From NCBI RefSeq assembly GCF_020880695.1, contig NZ_JAJIWO010000006.1, positions 186,001 to 250,000 of the forward strand: a DNA stretch of 64,000 nucleotides, written 5' to 3'. This DNA comes from Mucilaginibacter sp. UR6-11 (GTDB taxonomy: Bacteria; Bacteroidota; Bacteroidia; Sphingobacteriales; Sphingobacteriaceae). The translations under genes and the position numbers were made by a program. Of the stretch, positions 7,902 through 16,829 are shown one piece after another (the stretch's first letter is position 1; every line of letters begins with the position of its first letter). The notes below the pieces were generated by a model. That model ran no database searches, was not told where the DNA came from, and was given only the letters and a program-made list of their open reading frames with translations.

Positions 7902-9098
7902 TCAGACAAATAACCAAACCTGATAAACTTCGCCTTTTTTAAACTCACTTTTCGCTAACGGCAATTGCATAAACGCGTCTGTATCCGCTAAGTTAGCAAA
8001 ATCACCCGAACCATTTCCTTCTACCGGGATAGCTAATAACCGGCCCTGCTCATTAATTAATAACCTTACCTGCAAAAAATATTCTAACGGCGGCCTAAAC
8101 GTAATATCTTCGTCTAAAACTGCATAAACTGTCTTTGAGGGCGCCAAGCCAAGCGAGGCCTTTAACCACGGAATAAAATAGCGCTGCACACCCAAAAACG
8201 TTGCGACGGGATTACCGGGAAAAGCGAAAACCACCACCCCATTATGATGTTTGCCAAACCAAAAAGGTTTGCCGGGGCGCTGCAGTACTTTATGAAAAAC
8301 CTGGTCTACCTGTAAATCAGCCAACGCCTGCGGGATGTAATCAAATTTACCCGCAGAGATACCGCCGCTTAATAAGATGACATCAAAGTTTTGCAGGCAA
8401 AGGCCCAATTGTTGTCTGATTATTTCCGGGTCGTCCGGGATATGTTTTACCGCCGCTTTTATACCCTGCTGAGCGACGACAGCCTGCAGCATATAGCTAT
8501 TCGACCGCCTGATCTGGTAAGGTGCAGGCGTGGCATTAACATCTACCAATTCATCACCTGATGACAGGATAATTACCCGCGGCAGGCGTTTAACCCGCAG
8601 CTCAGTTTCGCCTACCGAAGCTACCAGGCTTATAACTGCGGGAGTTATTAATTGCCCGGGGACGAGTATGTTTTCGCCCTGCTTTTTATCGGCGCCTTTT
8701 AAATGCAGGTTCTGGCCTTTTTTTATACCAGTGATAAGCAAAGTTGCCTTATCATCTTCGATAGCTACATCTTCATAACGAATAACGGTATCAACCGATC
8801 CCGGCATTGCGGCACCGGTCATGATCTCGATACACTCGTTGAGCTCAGTGATCTCTATCGGAGCAACGCCGGCGGCCTGCGTAGCTTTTATTCTGAACGT
8901 AGTAATGCCATTTGCTACGGCCTGATAATTTATGGCTATGCCGTCCATCGTCACCCGGTTAAAAGCCGGCAGGTCACGGTCGGCTTTTATATTTTCGGCC
9001 AATACCCGGCCGGATGCTTCATCAAACAGTACGATCTCTACGCCAAAGTCGCGGGTTTCCTGTAATATTAGTTCTTCGGCTTGTTGAACCGTTATCAT
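7902..9098 (-). CDS. moeA: Molybdopterin molybdenumtransferase MoeA
   Basis: 398 residues with full MoeA domain order. It inserts molybdate into adenylylated molybdopterin. Visible motifs: LPAFNRVTMDGIAI near residue 42 (the family's SxMDGYA region), MTGAAMPGSVDTVIRYED, ILSSGDELV, LLSGGISAGKFDY and FAFPGNPVATF. The GKFDY loop has lysine where GD[YF]D is usual. It follows moaA by 12 bases. The MogA/MoaB adenylyltransferase that prepares its substrate is not in the window. Confidence 0.94.
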   Translation of the reverse strand: MITVQQAEELILQETRDFGVEIVLFDEASGRVLAENIKADRDLPAFNRVTMDGIAINYQAVANGITTFRIKATQAAGVAPIEITELNECIEIMTGAAMPGSVDTVIRYEDVAIEDDKATLLITGIKKGQNLHLKGADKKQGENILVPGQLITPAVISLVASVGETELRVKRLPRVIILSSGDELVDVNATPAPYQIRRSNSYMLQAVVAQQGIKAAVKHIPDDPEIIRQQLGLCLQNFDVILLSGGISAGKFDYIPQALADLQVDQVFHKVLQRPGKPFWFGKHHNGVVVFAFPGNPVATFLGVQRYFIPWLKASLGLAPSKTVYAVLDEDITFRPPLEYFLQVRLLINEQGRLLAIPVEGNGSGDFANLADTDAFMQLPLAKSEFKKGEVYQVWLFV

Positions 9099-9110
9099 AG
9101 CTTATATTTT

Positions 9111-10100
9111 TTATCCGCCGATAGTGGCCATAGATTCATGCACACCGTTTTTTTCAACACGTTTGCGCTCTGCCTCCCAGCCGTCGGCAACCCGGTGGCT
9201 GAATGCGTTCAATAGATTTTGTTCCAGTTCATTATCGCTTATTCCCGACCGCATCAGATCTTTGATATTTAATACGCCATCATCATATAAGCAATTTTTT
9301 AAAGTACCCTCGGGGGTAATGCGGATACGGTTGCACGTACCGCAAAAGGTACGGGAATATGCGGCGATTATACCCACCGTGCCCCTGTGCCCGGGAATTT
9401 GATAATTGTAGGCTGTAGAATAAGCCGGATCGGTTAGTTTTTTTATAGCAGGATAATGCGACGTTATCTCATTTAAAATCCGCACATAATCCCAGCTTAA
9501 GCCCTGATAAACATGGCCATCGCCATTAAAAGGCATCTCTTCAATAAAACGCACACTAACCGGCAGGTCTTTAGTCAACTCAACCATAGGTATTATATCC
9601 CGGGTATTTTTGCCGTCCATTACCACGGCATTTATTTTCACTTCGATGTCATGCTTCAGCAATTCATCAAGGGTATGCATCACACTGGCAAATTCGTCGC
9701 GGCGGGTAATGGTAAAAAAGCGGTTAGCATCCAGGGTGTCCAAACTTAAATTAACCGACTTAATGCCCAACGCCTTCATTTCGGGTATATGCGGTGCTGT
9801 GAGCACGCCGTTGGTGGTCATGCTTAACTCTTTCAGTCCGTCAATTTTTGCAAGGCCGGCTAACAACAGCATGATATCTTTACGCACAAAAGGCTCACCG
9901 CCGGTAATGCGTATCTTCTCAATACCCATTTTTACCAGTAGCCTGCATGCGCGCAACATCTCCTCATAGCTCATCAATCCGCTACGCGACAGCCAGTTAA
10001 GGCCATCCTCGGGCATACAATAAAAGCAGCGCAGATTACACCTGTCTGTAACTGCCAGGCGCATATAATTAATTTCCCTACCGTGATTATCTGTCAGCAA
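9111..10100 (-). CDS. moaA: GTP 3',8-cyclase MoaA
   Basis: 329-residue radical SAM enzyme that starts molybdenum cofactor synthesis. The N-terminal SAM cluster CNLRCFYC (Cys21, 25, 28), the C-terminal cluster CGTC...NC (Cys253, 256, 270), GGEP at 67-70 and the C-terminal diglycine are all intact, so the enzyme should be active. The start used is a TTG at 10100, giving LTDNHGRE as in other MoaA N-termini; the next ATG would remove this conserved segment. It is the first gene of the minus-strand run moaA-moeA-moaC-mobA-moeB. A TAACTTTA box lies in the short upstream gap but has no matching -33 element at normal spacing. Confidence 0.94.
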   Translation of the reverse strand: MLTDNHGREINYMRLAVTDRCNLRCFYCMPEDGLNWLSRSGLMSYEEMLRACRLLVKMGIEKIRITGGEPFVRKDIMLLLAGLAKIDGLKELSMTTNGVLTAPHIPEMKALGIKSVNLSLDTLDANRFFTITRRDEFASVMHTLDELLKHDIEVKINAVVMDGKNTRDIIPMVELTKDLPVSVRFIEEMPFNGDGHVYQGLSWDYVRILNEITSHYPAIKKLTDPAYSTAYNYQIPGHRGTVGIIAAYSRTFCGTCNRIRITPEGTLKNCLYDDGVLNIKDLMRSGISDNELEQNLLNAFSHRVADGWEAERKRVEKNGVHESMATIGG

Positions 10101-10168
10101 TTATATCCAGTTTCTTTGAAGATATAAAGTTAACACATCAAGGTTACAATTGATTGAAAAGATTACCA

Positions 10169-11236
10169 TTATACAGAAAACCTGTAAATAGTTTGCGTTT
10201 TATAAACCTCGCCCGGCTTAAGCACGACCGACGGAAAATGGGACTGATTTGGCGAATCGGGAAAATGCTGGGTCTCTAATGCAAATGCGGTACGGGCGGT
10301 ATCTTTAACACCTCCCCTGGCTATATTATCCCCGGTCATATAGTTACCAGTATAAAATTGCAGGCCGGGCTGGTCGGTAAAAACCTCCAGCTTAATGCCT
10401 GATTTATCGCCGACCACCATAGCAACCGGCATATGAGCGCCACGCTTATTTAAAACAAAATTATGGTCATAACCATTGCCATATTTTAACTGGGTATTAT
10501 CGGCACCAATTCTTTTACCTATTCGCTCTGGATTTATAAAATCAAACGGGGTCCCCTTAACCGGGGCAATTTCGCCGGTTGGGATCAGGTGTTTATCAAC
10601 AGGCGTGTATCTATCAGCAGCTATTTGTACTACGTGATATAATATATCACCGCTCCCCTCGCCGTTCAAATTAAAATAGGCATGGTTAGTCAGATTAACA
10701 ATAGTGGTTTTATCGGTAGTAGCCTCGTAGTTTATTATAATTTCGTTTTGATCTGTCAACTTGTAGGTTACGGTGGCGGTTAAATTGCCGGGGTAACCCT
10801 CGTCCATGTTTTCAGAAAACAGCGTTAAAACCAGCGTCTGGGGATCTGGTTGGACGGCGTCCCAAATTTTATAGCTAAAGTTTTCATTGCCACCATGTAA
10901 GCTGTTTGGCCCGTTGTTGATTGCCAGCGTATATTTTTTTCCTTCCAGTGTAAATTTGCCCCTGGCTATCCGGTTGGCATACCGGCCAACAATGGCTCCG
11001 TAATAGCTTTTTTGCCTACCCAAGGCCTCGATATTATCAAACCCGAGGATGACACTGGTTAGATTTCCTTTTTTATCAGGCAGCCAGGCACCTATTAAAT
11101 AACCACCAAAACTGGTGATCCCTATGTGCATGCCTGCCTTGTTTTTCAGCTGGAATAATTGGGTTTCCCTGCCACCGAGCCTTCTTTTATAGGCTGCCGG
11201 GTCGGGGAACTTTATAGCAGTGGGGTTATATACCAT
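10169..11236 (-). CDS. Aldose 1-epimerase (GalM family)
   Basis: 355 residues. It interconverts alpha and beta anomers of aldoses. Catalytic segments visible are NSLHGGNENF, NHAYFNLNGEG with the general-acid histidine, and FALETQHFPDSPNQ with the general-base glutamate. There is no signal peptide, so it should be cytoplasmic. The start ATG is 11 bases downstream of the HAD hydrolase stop, so the two are probably co-transcribed. Confidence 0.92.
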   Translation of the reverse strand: MVYNPTAIKFPDPAAYKRRLGGRETQLFQLKNKAGMHIGITSFGGYLIGAWLPDKKGNLTSVILGFDNIEALGRQKSYYGAIVGRYANRIARGKFTLEGKKYTLAINNGPNSLHGGNENFSYKIWDAVQPDPQTLVLTLFSENMDEGYPGNLTATVTYKLTDQNEIIINYEATTDKTTIVNLTNHAYFNLNGEGSGDILYHVVQIAADRYTPVDKHLIPTGEIAPVKGTPFDFINPERIGKRIGADNTQLKYGNGYDHNFVLNKRGAHMPVAMVVGDKSGIKLEVFTDQPGLQFYTGNYMTGDNIARGGVKDTARTAFALETQHFPDSPNQSHFPSVVLKPGEVYKTQTIYRFSV

Positions 11237-11247
11237 TTCGTAAAAAA

Positions 11248-12111
11248 TTAAAACATATCTTTTTCTACAACTGCCGATTCGCAGATGTAGGTTGGCACTA
11301 TGCCGGTTGATGTGATCCGGGTATCAACGTCCTGCGGAAGCGTATTACCCGACAGCACCAGTACCGTATCCAAACCAAATTTATTACCGCCCAGGATATC
11401 GGTATGCAGCGTATCGCCCACCATCACGATTTCTTTTTTGCTGATGGGCCGGTAATCGCGGATCAGGTCATAAGCAAACATAAACATTTGCGAGTCGGGC
11501 TTCCCAAAGCGAATAAACTTCTTACCCACAATTGTTTCCATCATCATAGCCAAACCGCCTATAGCTATGGAAACATTGTTTACGGTAACCGGGTAAGCAT
11601 GGTCTGTATTGGCAACAATAGCCGGAATGGTACGCCTGCGCAGCAAATTCACCGCAATGTTTAAGTCGTTTTTCCAGTCGAACCCTTCGTCATCTAAAAA
11701 TATAAGCGCGTTTACTTTATCGATATTAGTGTTGTTAATCTTGCTAACCGGCATCGGGTGCAGGCCCAGGCTCTCAATATAGTGTGCCGAGTCATCAGTA
11801 CCCAGGTACGCTATTATGCCATCCTCTACTTTTAGATCCAGGTATTCTTTGGTTAACATACCTGATGATATGATCCTGTCGGGTGTAATGGCATGCAGTC
11901 CCATTTTATGATAAGAAGCCGCCAGTTGCGCCGGGCTCCGTGACGCGTCATTGGTAACTATATAATACTCTTTATTTTGCTCGGCCAGGTAGGCAAAGGT
12001 TTTTTCAATGCCGGGCACAAGCCCCTGGTAGTTTTTGAGCACCCCAAACGCATCAAAAAAGATAACATCATACTTATCAATTATAGTTTTAAAGTTATCT
12101 ATGCGTTTCAT
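11248..12111 (-). CDS. HAD superfamily hydrolase, subclass IIA (NagD-like)
   Basis: 287 residues with the four HAD motifs: FFDAFGVLKNY near residue 18 (nucleophile Asp, with Phe at the +2 place where many HAD phosphatases have Asp), YIVTNDASRS (motif II), FGKPDSQMF (motif III lysine) and MVGDTLHTDILGG (motif IV). The IIA cap lies between motifs II and III. The DxF/DxW form of motif I is known in one HAD-IIA subgroup, so it is not by itself a defect. The substrate is unknown, perhaps a sugar phosphate or nucleotide. It sits between the kinase-like gene and the aldose epimerase. Confidence 0.85.
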   Translation of the reverse strand: MKRIDNFKTIIDKYDVIFFDAFGVLKNYQGLVPGIEKTFAYLAEQNKEYYIVTNDASRSPAQLAASYHKMGLHAITPDRIISSGMLTKEYLDLKVEDGIIAYLGTDDSAHYIESLGLHPMPVSKINNTNIDKVNALIFLDDEGFDWKNDLNIAVNLLRRRTIPAIVANTDHAYPVTVNNVSIAIGGLAMMMETIVGKKFIRFGKPDSQMFMFAYDLIRDYRPISKKEIVMVGDTLHTDILGGNKFGLDTVLVLSGNTLPQDVDTRITSTGIVPTYICESAVVEKDMF

Positions 12112-12218
12112 ATTTTGTCGCGAGGGGTATGTATTGCTTCATATGTTTTATTTTTTAATTCTTGTTAGGATCACTGTATGCGCCAGCTGAATTTTTCTCA
12201 CCACTTAAACGCAACCGG

Positions 12219-13256
12219 TTACTTCAAATTTAGGGCCGTGATGATCTTTTCGGCGTCAAAATCGCGGTCTACTGATGGCAGGTACAATTCAAATGCTTCG
12301 GCCTGTAGTTTTTTGGCATATTGATCGCTGAAAAAGTACTTACCATCTTTGATCACATAATTTAGGATAAAAAACCGGTATGCCTCTTTTAAAAACCTGA
12401 TCTCATTTGCGGTTAACGGGTTAATCTGGTGATATTCTTCCAGGAACATTATAAACCTGTCTTCCATCAGGGTTTTTATACCATAGCTAAATACGGTTCG
12501 GTCGCCCACATCAGATACTACCCTGCTTAAAAAATAAAAATCAAGCACGCGGTAACTCATCCTGAACCAGTCATAATCCCAGCGCGAGTATAGGTTTAAA
12601 TTTTGGTCGACCGAGAAGTTACCAATGTTCCAATCAATAAAAACCGGGATGATCTCGAACGAACTCATGTTATATTTAGAGCGGTTCCGCAGGAAGGTTT
12701 CGCAATGATATTTTAAGAAATCAACCTGCATTGCGCTGCCAAACTGCTTTTCCTTTACTTCTAACTGGTGTAACAGCGAATAAATATCGGTACGTAATGT
12801 TTTTGATGATTTTGGTAAAACACTTTTAACCCGCGCGCAGGCTTTATGAAACTTACCCACCTGCTGGCCCAGTTTGCGGATATGGCTTTCCTCCAACCGT
12901 CTTGGCATGCGGTTAAATATCCGGGTAGGGTTGTAAAACACCACCCAGGCATCGGTTTGCCTGAATTTATAATGATAGATATATACCCTGTTATTTTTTA
13001 ATAATGATTTGGACAGGAAGTTCTCGAAAGGGTAAAGCAGATTATTTGAGAGGCTATGGATAATGCGGTGATCCTCTTTAAAATGCTCAAACTTGCCAAA
13101 GTGCGACAGCTTGGCAATAACAATGTCGTCATCATCAAACGTTACCTTAAACACCCGGTTTGTCGATACCATCGCGCTGATGTCTTCAATACCTTTAATG
13201 GTTTTTGAAGCATCATACCCCTCCCAGGCTTTTTTAATAATTATTGGATAGTCCAT
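12219..13256 (-). CDS. APH-fold (aminoglycoside/choline kinase-like) protein
   Basis: 345 residues from an ATG at 13256; a TTG nine codons upstream is also in frame. The layout matches an aminoglycoside-phosphotransferase-type kinase: an N-terminal beta lobe with VFKVTFDDDDIVIAKLSHFG, a helical region with LGQQVGKFHKA, then VFIDWNIGNFSVD at the place of the catalytic HGDLHPGN loop and LNLYSRWDYDWFRM at the metal-binding Asp loop. The catalytic His-Gly-Asp is changed to Ile-Asp-Trp, keeping an Asp and the downstream Asn. It may be active on an unusual substrate or degenerate. It lies between a glutamine synthetase-like gene and the HAD hydrolase, all on the same strand with 107-124 base gaps. 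Confidence 0.65.
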   Translation of the reverse strand: MDYPIIIKKAWEGYDASKTIKGIEDISAMVSTNRVFKVTFDDDDIVIAKLSHFGKFEHFKEDHRIIHSLSNNLLYPFENFLSKSLLKNNRVYIYHYKFRQTDAWVVFYNPTRIFNRMPRRLEESHIRKLGQQVGKFHKACARVKSVLPKSSKTLRTDIYSLLHQLEVKEKQFGSAMQVDFLKYHCETFLRNRSKYNMSSFEIIPVFIDWNIGNFSVDQNLNLYSRWDYDWFRMSYRVLDFYFLSRVVSDVGDRTVFSYGIKTLMEDRFIMFLEEYHQINPLTANEIRFLKEAYRFFILNYVIKDGKYFFSDQYAKKLQAEAFELYLPSVDRDFDAEKIITALNLK

Positions 13257-13379
13257 TCGGTTTATAGATTCAAAGGACCGCAAAGATATAATACAATTGA
13301 ATTACAAGCGTCATTTTTTAATTTATCCCGTCATCCGGCAATGCGAAAGCCACCTACGCCCCGACTACGGCGCACCGGT

Positions 13380-14738
13380 TTATATTATCTCAAAGTATCT
13401 TTTCAGCTCCCAGTCGGTCACGCTTTTCGCAAACTGTTTGCATTCCCATAAGCGGGTTTGGGTAAAATGCTCCACAAAACCAGCACCCAGTATTTCTTTA
13501 GCTATGGCTGATTTTTGCATATCTACGGTAGCCTCATACAAATTCGGCTGAATTTTGCCGTTAGATGCGTTTTGATAGCCGCTACCTGAGGTTTGCGGGA
13601 CATCAAGGGTCAGTTTGTTTTTAATACCATATAAACCCGATGCCAGTGCCGCCGCCATGGCCAGGTATGGGTTCGTGTCGGCACCTGGTATGCGGGTTTC
13701 CAAACGGGTATAATCCGCTGACGAGTTCAGGACCCTGAAGGCTGTCGTCCTGTTCTCGACCGCCCAGGTTACGGTAGTTGGTGCCCAGGCTCCCTCTATC
13801 AATCGTTTATAGCTGTTGATGGTTGGCGCGTACATAGGCAGTATATGGGGCAGGCAATGTAATTGACCGGCCAGGTATTGCTTATGCAATTCGCTCATTT
13901 TATTAACCTCGCTACCGTCATAAAAAAGATTCATCGTTTGATCCTTATTCCATAAACTTTGATGGATATGCCCTCCGCAGCCCGGCAGATCCTCATTCCA
14001 CTTGGCCATGAACGTGGCTATAATACCATGTTTATAGGCGATCTCTTTAACTGCCGTTTTTAACAGTGCCGCCCGGTCGGCAGCTTCCAAAATGTGCGAA
14101 TGCATGATGGCTGCCTCGTATACGCCCGGCCCGGTTTCTGTGTGAAAACCCTCCAGCGGGATATTAAATTGAGCTAACAGATCCACCAGATCATTGCAAA
14201 AATCGCTATTCTCCGAGGTCCGCAATATGGAATAACCAAACATTCCCGGTGTTAACGGCTCAAGTTTGGTAAAATTCTTTTCTTGTAAAGATTGTGGTGT
14301 CTCTTTGAAATTGAACCATTCAAACTCCTGCGCAAACTCCGGGTGATAACCCATATCCACGCATTGTTTAGCGATACGTTTTAACAGGCTGCGCGGGCAG
14401 GCGGCCAAACCTTTACCGTCGGCATCACTAAAATCACCTAAAAAGAAAGGCAGGTTATCCTGCCAGGGCACCGTACGAAAAGTTGAAAGATCAATATGGC
14501 AGGCTTTATCCGGATAACCCGTGTGCCAGCCGGTTAGCTGTATATCGTCATAACAAACATCACTGCTATCCCAGCCAAATACCACATCACAAAAACCATA
14601 GCCGCTTTGCAAACCATCTATGAATTTTTTAGGATGGATAATTTTTCCGCGCAATACACCATCAATATCTGCAAAGGCAAATTTTATTTTTTGTATATTG
14701 TTTTCCTGTAGGTATGCTGTAATTTGATGCTCGTTCAT
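13380..14738 (-). CDS. Glutamine synthetase family protein (gamma-glutamylamine ligase-like)
   Basis: 452 residues from an ATG at 14738; an upstream in-frame TTG adds eleven residues but has no support. It belongs to the GSI/PuuA-like branch, which forms gamma-glutamyl amides from glutamate, ATP and ammonia or an amine. Catalytic and nucleotide motifs are intact: EFEWFNFKET, HTETGPGVYEAAI, GCGGHIHQSLW, NSYKRLIEGAWAP with a following ENR, and RLETRIPGADTNPYLA. True nitrogen-assimilating glutamine synthetase is probably the GSII gene a little further on, so this copy more likely acts on an amine or another acceptor. A divergent gamma-glutamylcyclotransferase starts 65 bases away, which supports a gamma-glutamyl metabolite. 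Confidence 0.85.
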   Translation of the reverse strand: MNEHQITAYLQENNIQKIKFAFADIDGVLRGKIIHPKKFIDGLQSGYGFCDVVFGWDSSDVCYDDIQLTGWHTGYPDKACHIDLSTFRTVPWQDNLPFFLGDFSDADGKGLAACPRSLLKRIAKQCVDMGYHPEFAQEFEWFNFKETPQSLQEKNFTKLEPLTPGMFGYSILRTSENSDFCNDLVDLLAQFNIPLEGFHTETGPGVYEAAIMHSHILEAADRAALLKTAVKEIAYKHGIIATFMAKWNEDLPGCGGHIHQSLWNKDQTMNLFYDGSEVNKMSELHKQYLAGQLHCLPHILPMYAPTINSYKRLIEGAWAPTTVTWAVENRTTAFRVLNSSADYTRLETRIPGADTNPYLAMAAALASGLYGIKNKLTLDVPQTSGSGYQNASNGKIQPNLYEATVDMQKSAIAKEILGAGFVEHFTQTRLWECKQFAKSVTDWELKRYFEII

Positions 14739-14803
14739 GGTATAGGCCAAAAGTCTTTCAATATTAAGCAAGATAGCTATCCTAACCTAATTTATATTTA
14801 AAA

Positions 14804-15223
14804 ATGATAAATGATTTATTGTTTGTTTACGGCACATTATTAATAGACGATAATCAATTCGCCTTGTATTTAAACGGTAACTCCGTTTTGTTGGGCAGTG
14901 GTAAAATACAGGGCAAACTATATGATGTGGGCAGTTATCCGGCATTAATAATAGACAGGTCCGGAAATTACGATGTGTCGGGCAGTATCTGTAAACTAAA
15001 TGATGCCGCAAAAGCATTAAGCGTACTTGATCCTTACGAGGGGATTGGCCCGGATGAGGGTAGCCCTAATTTATATGAACGCCGACTGCAACCGGTTAAC
15101 ACAGCTAATGGCGAGATGCTATGCTGGGTATATATCTATAACCAACCGGTTGATGGTTTGAAAGAAATTACATCTGGCGATTATCTGGCGTATTTAAAAA
15201 CACGCCAAGCGTTGGGTCATTAA
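14804..15223 (+). CDS. Gamma-glutamylcyclotransferase family protein
   Basis: 139 residues. It starts DLLFVYGTLLIDD, the substrate-binding YGTL motif of the GGCT/GGACT fold, and continues with GKLYDVGSYPALI and a catalytic-type glutamate in LDPYEGIGPDEG. The family releases pyroglutamate from gamma-glutamyl amino acids or amines. It is divergent from the PuuA-like ligase with 65 bases between starts, so both are likely controlled from one short region. A hairpin terminator lies 63 bases downstream. Confidence 0.85.
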   Translation: MINDLLFVYGTLLIDDNQFALYLNGNSVLLGSGKIQGKLYDVGSYPALIIDRSGNYDVSGSICKLNDAAKALSVLDPYEGIGPDEGSPNLYERRLQPVNTANGEMLCWVYIYNQPVDGLKEITSGDYLAYLKTRQALGH

Positions 15224-15285
15224 GAGTGGTGCCTCTGCCTTATTTCTGATTGTAACGTTATCAGCTCCTCCTGGTTGTAAAACAA

Positions 15286-15316
15286 AAAAGCGATGAGCTT
15301 TAGACCCATCGCTTTT
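15286..15316. terminator. Bidirectional hairpin terminator
   Basis: A perfect 10-bp inverted repeat, AAAAGCGATG and CATCGCTTTT, with an 11-base loop lies between two convergent genes, the cyclotransferase and GSII. Read on the minus strand it is followed by a run of T, so it should end GSII transcription; the plus reading has TTTT. Confidence 0.75.
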
Positions 15317-15336
15317 AATATTTAGTTAGCTAAGTA

Positions 15337-16347
15337 CTAAACTTTAGCTGTTTTTACAGTTTTAATAATTACTGCAGCTACTTTATACGGATCGGCAGCT
15401 GAGTTAGGGCGACGATCTTCCAGGTAACCACTCCAGCCGTGATCTACCGCGTAAAGTGGGATACGGATAGAAGCACCACGATCTGATACACCATAGCTAA
15501 AGTCATGAATTGAAGCAGTTTCGTGTTTACCGGTTAAACGTTGATCGTTATCAGCACCATACACAGCAATACACTCAGCAACTGCAGGGCGGAACGCCTC
15601 GCAAACTGCTTTAAATTTAGCCTCGCTGTTTGCAGTACGCAATAATGAATTTGAGAAGTTAGCGTGCATACCTGAACCATTCCAGTCTAACTGACCCAAT
15701 GGTTTGCAATGCCAGTTGATAGCAACACCATAGCTTTCGCCAATTCTTTCTAACAGATAACGTGCAACCCAGATCTGGTCACCAGCTTCTTTAGCGCCTT
15801 TAGCGAAGATCTGGAATTCCCATTGTCCGGCAGCAACTTCGGCGTTGATACCTTCAACGTTCAGACCTGCTTCCAAACATACATCTAAGTGTTCTTCAAC
15901 AATCTCGCGACCGTAAGCATTGTTAGCACCTACTGAACAGTAGTAAGGGCCTTGCGGTGCAGGATAACCACCAGCCGGGAAACCAAGCGGTTTGTCGGTT
16001 TTAGGATCCCACAGGAAATACTCTTGTTCAAAACCAAACCAAAAATCATTATCATCATCCTGGATAAGTGCACGGCCGTTTGACTCATGCGGCTGACCTT
16101 TTGAATCCAATACTTCGCACATTACCAGGTAAGCGTTTTTTCTTTGCGGATCAGGGCAGGTAAAAACCGGTTTTAAAATACAATCAGATGAGCCGCCTGG
16201 TGCCTGCTCAGTTGATGAACCATCAAAGCTCCAATTTTCCAGGTCTTCTACTTTACCGCTAAATTCTTTAACGATTTTTGTTTTGCTACGAAGGCTTTGG
16301 GTTGGTTTGTATCCATCAAGCCAGATGTACTCGAGTTTTGTTGCCAT
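15337..16347 (-). CDS. glnII: Glutamine synthetase type II (beta-grasp, eukaryotic-like)
   Basis: 336 residues, the length of short GSII enzymes found in Bacteroidota. Segments seen are LEYIWLDGYKPTQSLRSKT, the WSFDGSSTEQAPGGSSDC motif, EQEYFLWDPKT, GINAEVAAGQWEFQIF and the C-terminal DRGASIRIPLYAV with EDRRPNSAADPY. It condenses ammonia and glutamate in the cytoplasm. Upstream there is a very good Bacteroidota promoter, giving a leader of about 60 bases. It is a single-gene unit bounded downstream by the hairpin at 15286-15316. Confidence 0.95.
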   Translation of the reverse strand: MATKLEYIWLDGYKPTQSLRSKTKIVKEFSGKVEDLENWSFDGSSTEQAPGGSSDCILKPVFTCPDPQRKNAYLVMCEVLDSKGQPHESNGRALIQDDDNDFWFGFEQEYFLWDPKTDKPLGFPAGGYPAPQGPYYCSVGANNAYGREIVEEHLDVCLEAGLNVEGINAEVAAGQWEFQIFAKGAKEAGDQIWVARYLLERIGESYGVAINWHCKPLGQLDWNGSGMHANFSNSLLRTANSEAKFKAVCEAFRPAVAECIAVYGADNDQRLTGKHETASIHDFSYGVSDRGASIRIPLYAVDHGWSGYLEDRRPNSAADPYKVAAVIIKTVKTAKV

Positions 16348-16829
16348 GTTTTAATTTATTTTTTTGTAAAGTTTGATTCTGATATCCTTTTAATCGTGTC
16401 GATTAAGTTTATGGTAGCAAATTTATATTAATATTTCTATTTTTTGCAAATTTTATCTAAAAAAGTTAAAAAAAATGAAAATTGTAATAAAAAAAGCATT
16501 TAATGCCATTAAAAACGGCAAAATAAACTGACAAAAAATACAAATACTGCTTTTTTACAAAATTCTGTAAAAAATTAACTAATAAATAATGCGCTATTTT
16601 AGAGATCGTCCGGTTTGTTAAGACATTGATATTACAGTTAAATAAAGAAGTTAATTGTTGTTTAATGCTATTTTAACAATGCGGCGACGGTATTTTATAT
16701 TTTTTTGTTAAAATTGCGTGCAATTTCGATTCCTTCTTATATTATAAATAAAACACTATGAAACCATCAGAAGAGCTGAATACAATAACTATGCTTCTGA
16801 TAGCTTCATAACAATTAAACAAATAAACT
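16348..16829. other. AT-rich divergent control region between glnII and mdh
   Basis: 482 bases with no plausible gene. It holds the glnII promoter (16418-16450), a 9-bp perfect inverted repeat TTTTTTACA/TGTAAAAAA with a 6-base loop at 16551-16574, many A and T tracts, and close to mdh an 8-bp inverted repeat ATCAGAAG/CTTCTGAT (16766-16773 and 16794-16801). No consensus promoter for mdh was found. Confidence 0.6.
16418..16450 (-). promoter_or_regulatory. Bacteroidota sigma-ABfr-type promoter for glnII
   Basis: On the minus strand TTTG (16450-16447) is followed after 21 bases by TAAATTTG (16425-16418), an exact match to the TTTG / TAnnTTTG consensus at normal spacing. Transcription would start about 60 bases before the glnII ATG. 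Confidence 0.75.

Noticed and set aside
9061..10168. Molybdenum-cofactor riboswitch upstream of moaA
   Set aside because: The gap upstream of moaA is only 68 bases, AT-rich and without extended pairing, so there is no room for that structured RNA.
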